From contig NZ_QGLE01000002.1 in the NCBI RefSeq assembly GCF_003173035.1, positions 1 through 64,000 of the forward strand: a DNA stretch of 64,000 nt. Reading direction: 5' to 3'. Below the pieces are notes generated by a model that saw only the letters and a program-made list of their open reading frames with translations, searched no databases and had not been told where the DNA came from. A program made the position numbers and the translations under genes. The DNA is from Zavarzinia aquatilis. Its GTDB lineage: Bacteria > Pseudomonadota > Alphaproteobacteria > Zavarziniales > Zavarziniaceae. Shown piece by piece: positions 62,728-64,000 of the stretch (position 1 is the first letter of the stretch; each line of letters starts with the position of its first letter).

Positions 62728-63419
62728 TCGCCTTCGCGCTGGCCGCCGCCGCATCTTGGGCGGCGGTACCGGCGCGGGCCGAGACGGTCGATGTCGCCCT
62801 GGTGCTGGCGCTGGATTCGTCGTCCTCGGTCGACCGGGACGAGTACTTCCTGCAAAGCCAGGGCATCGCCGCCGCCTTCGCCGACGCGGAGGTGCAGGCG
62901 GCGATCGCCGCCGGCCCCAACAAGGTGATCGCGGTCGCCGTCCTCGAATGGTCGCAGCCCGGGCGGGCGCGGGTCGACCTCGGCTGGCAGAAGGTGACGG
63001 CGGAAACGGCGCCCGCCTTCGCCGAGGCGATCTTCAACAATCCCCGCTACATCGAGGGCGGCGGCACCGGCGTCGGCACGGCCCTGTTCCGGGCCGGTGC
63101 CCTGATGGATCAGGTGCCGTTCCAACCTTTACGCCGGGTGATCGACCTGTCGGGCGACGGCAAGAACAGCGCCGGCCCGCCAGCCGCGCCTGTGCGCGAC
63201 GCCCTGGTCGCCCGGGGCATCACGGTGAATGGCCTCGCCGTCGTCAACGCCGAGGCCGATGTCGACGACTACTACCGGGCGGAAGTGATCGGCGGCCCCG
63301 GCGCTTTCGTCGAGGTCGCCCGCGATTACGAGGATTTCGTCAACGCGATCAAGCGCAAGCTCCTGCGCGAACTGAAGACCGAGGCGCTGGTCGCGACGCT
63401 CACACCCGCTCGACCTTGA
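62703..63419 (+). CDS. DUF1194 secreted protein with a VWA-like fold
   Basis: Exported protein of 238 residues. A signal peptide (ARLIAFALAAAASWAAVPARA) precedes the domain. The metal-ion-dependent adhesion (MIDAS) motif is ALDSSSSVD (DxSxS) near residue 40, followed by VLEWSQPG, GGGTGVGTAL and VIDLSGDGKNS (the distal Asp). DUF1194 is related to von Willebrand A domains and has unknown function. The GTG start overlaps rlmI by 25 bases and gives a good signal. Its last 20 bases overlap the convergent nfeD. Confidence 0.85.
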   Translation: MARARARLIAFALAAAASWAAVPARAETVDVALVLALDSSSSVDRDEYFLQSQGIAAAFADAEVQAAIAAGPNKVIAVAVLEWSQPGRARVDLGWQKVTAETAPAFAEAIFNNPRYIEGGGTGVGTALFRAGALMDQVPFQPLRRVIDLSGDGKNSAGPPAAPVRDALVARGITVNGLAVVNAEADVDDYYRAEVIGGPGAFVEVARDYEDFVNAIKRKLLRELKTEALVATLTPARP

Positions 63420-63831
63420 GCGAGGTGCCGTTGGCCGCGACCACGCGCACCTTTGTCCCCGCCGGCAGGTCCGCCCCCGTCACCCGCCAGCTCGACCCGC
63501 CGAGATGGGCGCGGCCCTGGCCATTCTCGATCGCCTCGGCCAGCACCGCTTCGGTCCCGACCAGGGCATCGGCGCGCTGGTTGAGGCCGGGCAGGGCCTC
63601 GGGTGGGCGGCGACGCAGCCACTTTTGGCCCGCCAGCAGCGAGAGCGCGCTCGCGATGGCGAAGACCAGCACCTGATAGACGAGGTCCACCCCCGGCAGC
63701 AGCAGGAGCAGCGTGCCGGCCACGAAACCGCCGATGGCGAGCCACAGGAAGAGCACGCCGGGGGCGAGGATCTCGAGGATCAGCAGCACCCCGGCGAGGG
63801 CGTACCAGTACCAGAACACCACCTCGGGCAT
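63400..63831 (-). CDS. NfeD family membrane protein
   Basis: A 143-residue NfeD-type protein. It has three membrane segments in the first 75 residues (YWYALAGVLLILEILAPGV, LWLAIGGFVAGTLLLLLPGV and LVFAIASALSLL) and a C-terminal OB-like domain (LVGTEAVLAEAIENGQGRAHLGGSSWRV). NfeD proteins form pairs with SPFH/stomatin proteins and organise membrane microdomains. The partner gene lies just upstream, 4 bases away. An ATG four codons earlier overlaps that gene. Confidence 0.92.
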   Translation of the reverse strand: MPEVVFWYWYALAGVLLILEILAPGVLFLWLAIGGFVAGTLLLLLPGVDLVYQVLVFAIASALSLLAGQKWLRRRPPEALPGLNQRADALVGTEAVLAEAIENGQGRAHLGGSSWRVTGADLPAGTKVRVVAANGTSLKVERV

Positions 63832-63835
63832 GGCG

Positions 63836-64000
63836 TCAGGCATCCTTGGCGGACCCGCCCGAGCCGTGGCGGGTCAGGTCGGCGATGCCGGAAATGGCGC
63901 CCATGATCCCCGTCGCCTCGAGCGGCAGGAAGGTGATCTTGTTGTTGGGGGCCATGCCGATGCCGGCCAGCGCCTCGATGTATTTCTGGCCGAGGAAGTA
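63836..64000 (-). CDS. SPFH/stomatin (QmcA-type) protein, C-terminal fragment
   Basis: The last 54 codons of a gene entering from the right edge: YFLGQKYIEALAGIG, then NNKITFLPLEATGIMGAISG and IADLTRHG, ending SGGSAKDA. This is the typical C-terminus of QmcA/stomatin-like membrane scaffold proteins, and the following nfeD confirms the pair. The SPFH domain itself lies outside the window. Confidence 0.85.
   Translation of the reverse strand, partial: YFLGQKYIEALAGIGMAPNNKITFLPLEATGIMGAISGIADLTRHGSGGSAKDA

Overview
The window is high-GC, gene-dense chromosome with no gene-free stretch above 300 bases. It looks like an alphaproteobacterium, probably of the broad Rhodospirillales type. The grounds are gene content and order: tatABC-serS-surE-pcm-LysM/M23, argS-SPOR-nagZ-M50-scpAB, dnaB-alr-radA-cvpA-purF, a fused SecDF, bacterial relatives of the mitochondrial complex I assembly factors NDUFAF3 and NDUFAF6, and a Fur-like box. 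I cannot name the genus from sequence alone.

Layout. The left edge cuts an IS5-type insertion sequence. It is followed by bpt, a TakP-like TRAP binding protein, and the matching TRAP permease genes on the opposite strand. From about 5.0 to 26.9 kb most genes lie on the minus strand and form a housekeeping superblock. In transcription order it runs dgt, argS, SPOR protein, nagZ, M50 protease, scpA, scpB, fbpBC (an iron ABC transporter with its own Fur-like box), tatA, tatB, tatC, serS, surE, pcm, LysM/M23 lipoprotein, a degenerate GGDEF protein, yajC, secDF, an Mth938/NDUFAF3-like gene and an NDUFAF6-like gene. A DUF815 ATPase reads the other way beside yajC.

From 27 to 31.3 kb the plus strand carries erpA, xthA, a GFA-family gene, then a MarR regulator, an OmpR-type response regulator, a histidine kinase and a secreted protein of unknown function. 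From 32 to 38.3 kb a GlxA/GbdR-like regulator diverges from soxBDAG, the heterotetrameric sarcosine oxidase that feeds one-carbon units to folate. A cyclopropane fatty acid synthase follows. From 39.8 to 49.3 kb is a long plus-strand train with many stop-start overlaps: dnaB, alr, mlaE, mlaF, radA, cvpA, purF, an SDR and cysE. A parDE toxin-antitoxin pair faces it.

The last third holds an orphan membrane protein, der, bamB, a YfgM-like TPR protein, panB and rpsU on the minus strand. On the plus strand are a PmtA-like methyltransferase, a Skp/OmpH chaperone, a two-gene RND efflux system, rlmI and a DUF1194 protein. nfeD and the end of a stomatin/SPFH gene close the window on the minus strand.

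No CRISPR array, tRNA, rRNA or prophage was seen. The most interesting points are the secDF operon carrying two complex I assembly-factor relatives, a Fur-boxed fbpBC without fbpA at the scpAB-tatABC junction, competing hairpins in the rpsU leader, twin hairpins between tatA and tatB, and a SoxD lacking its usual zinc cysteines.
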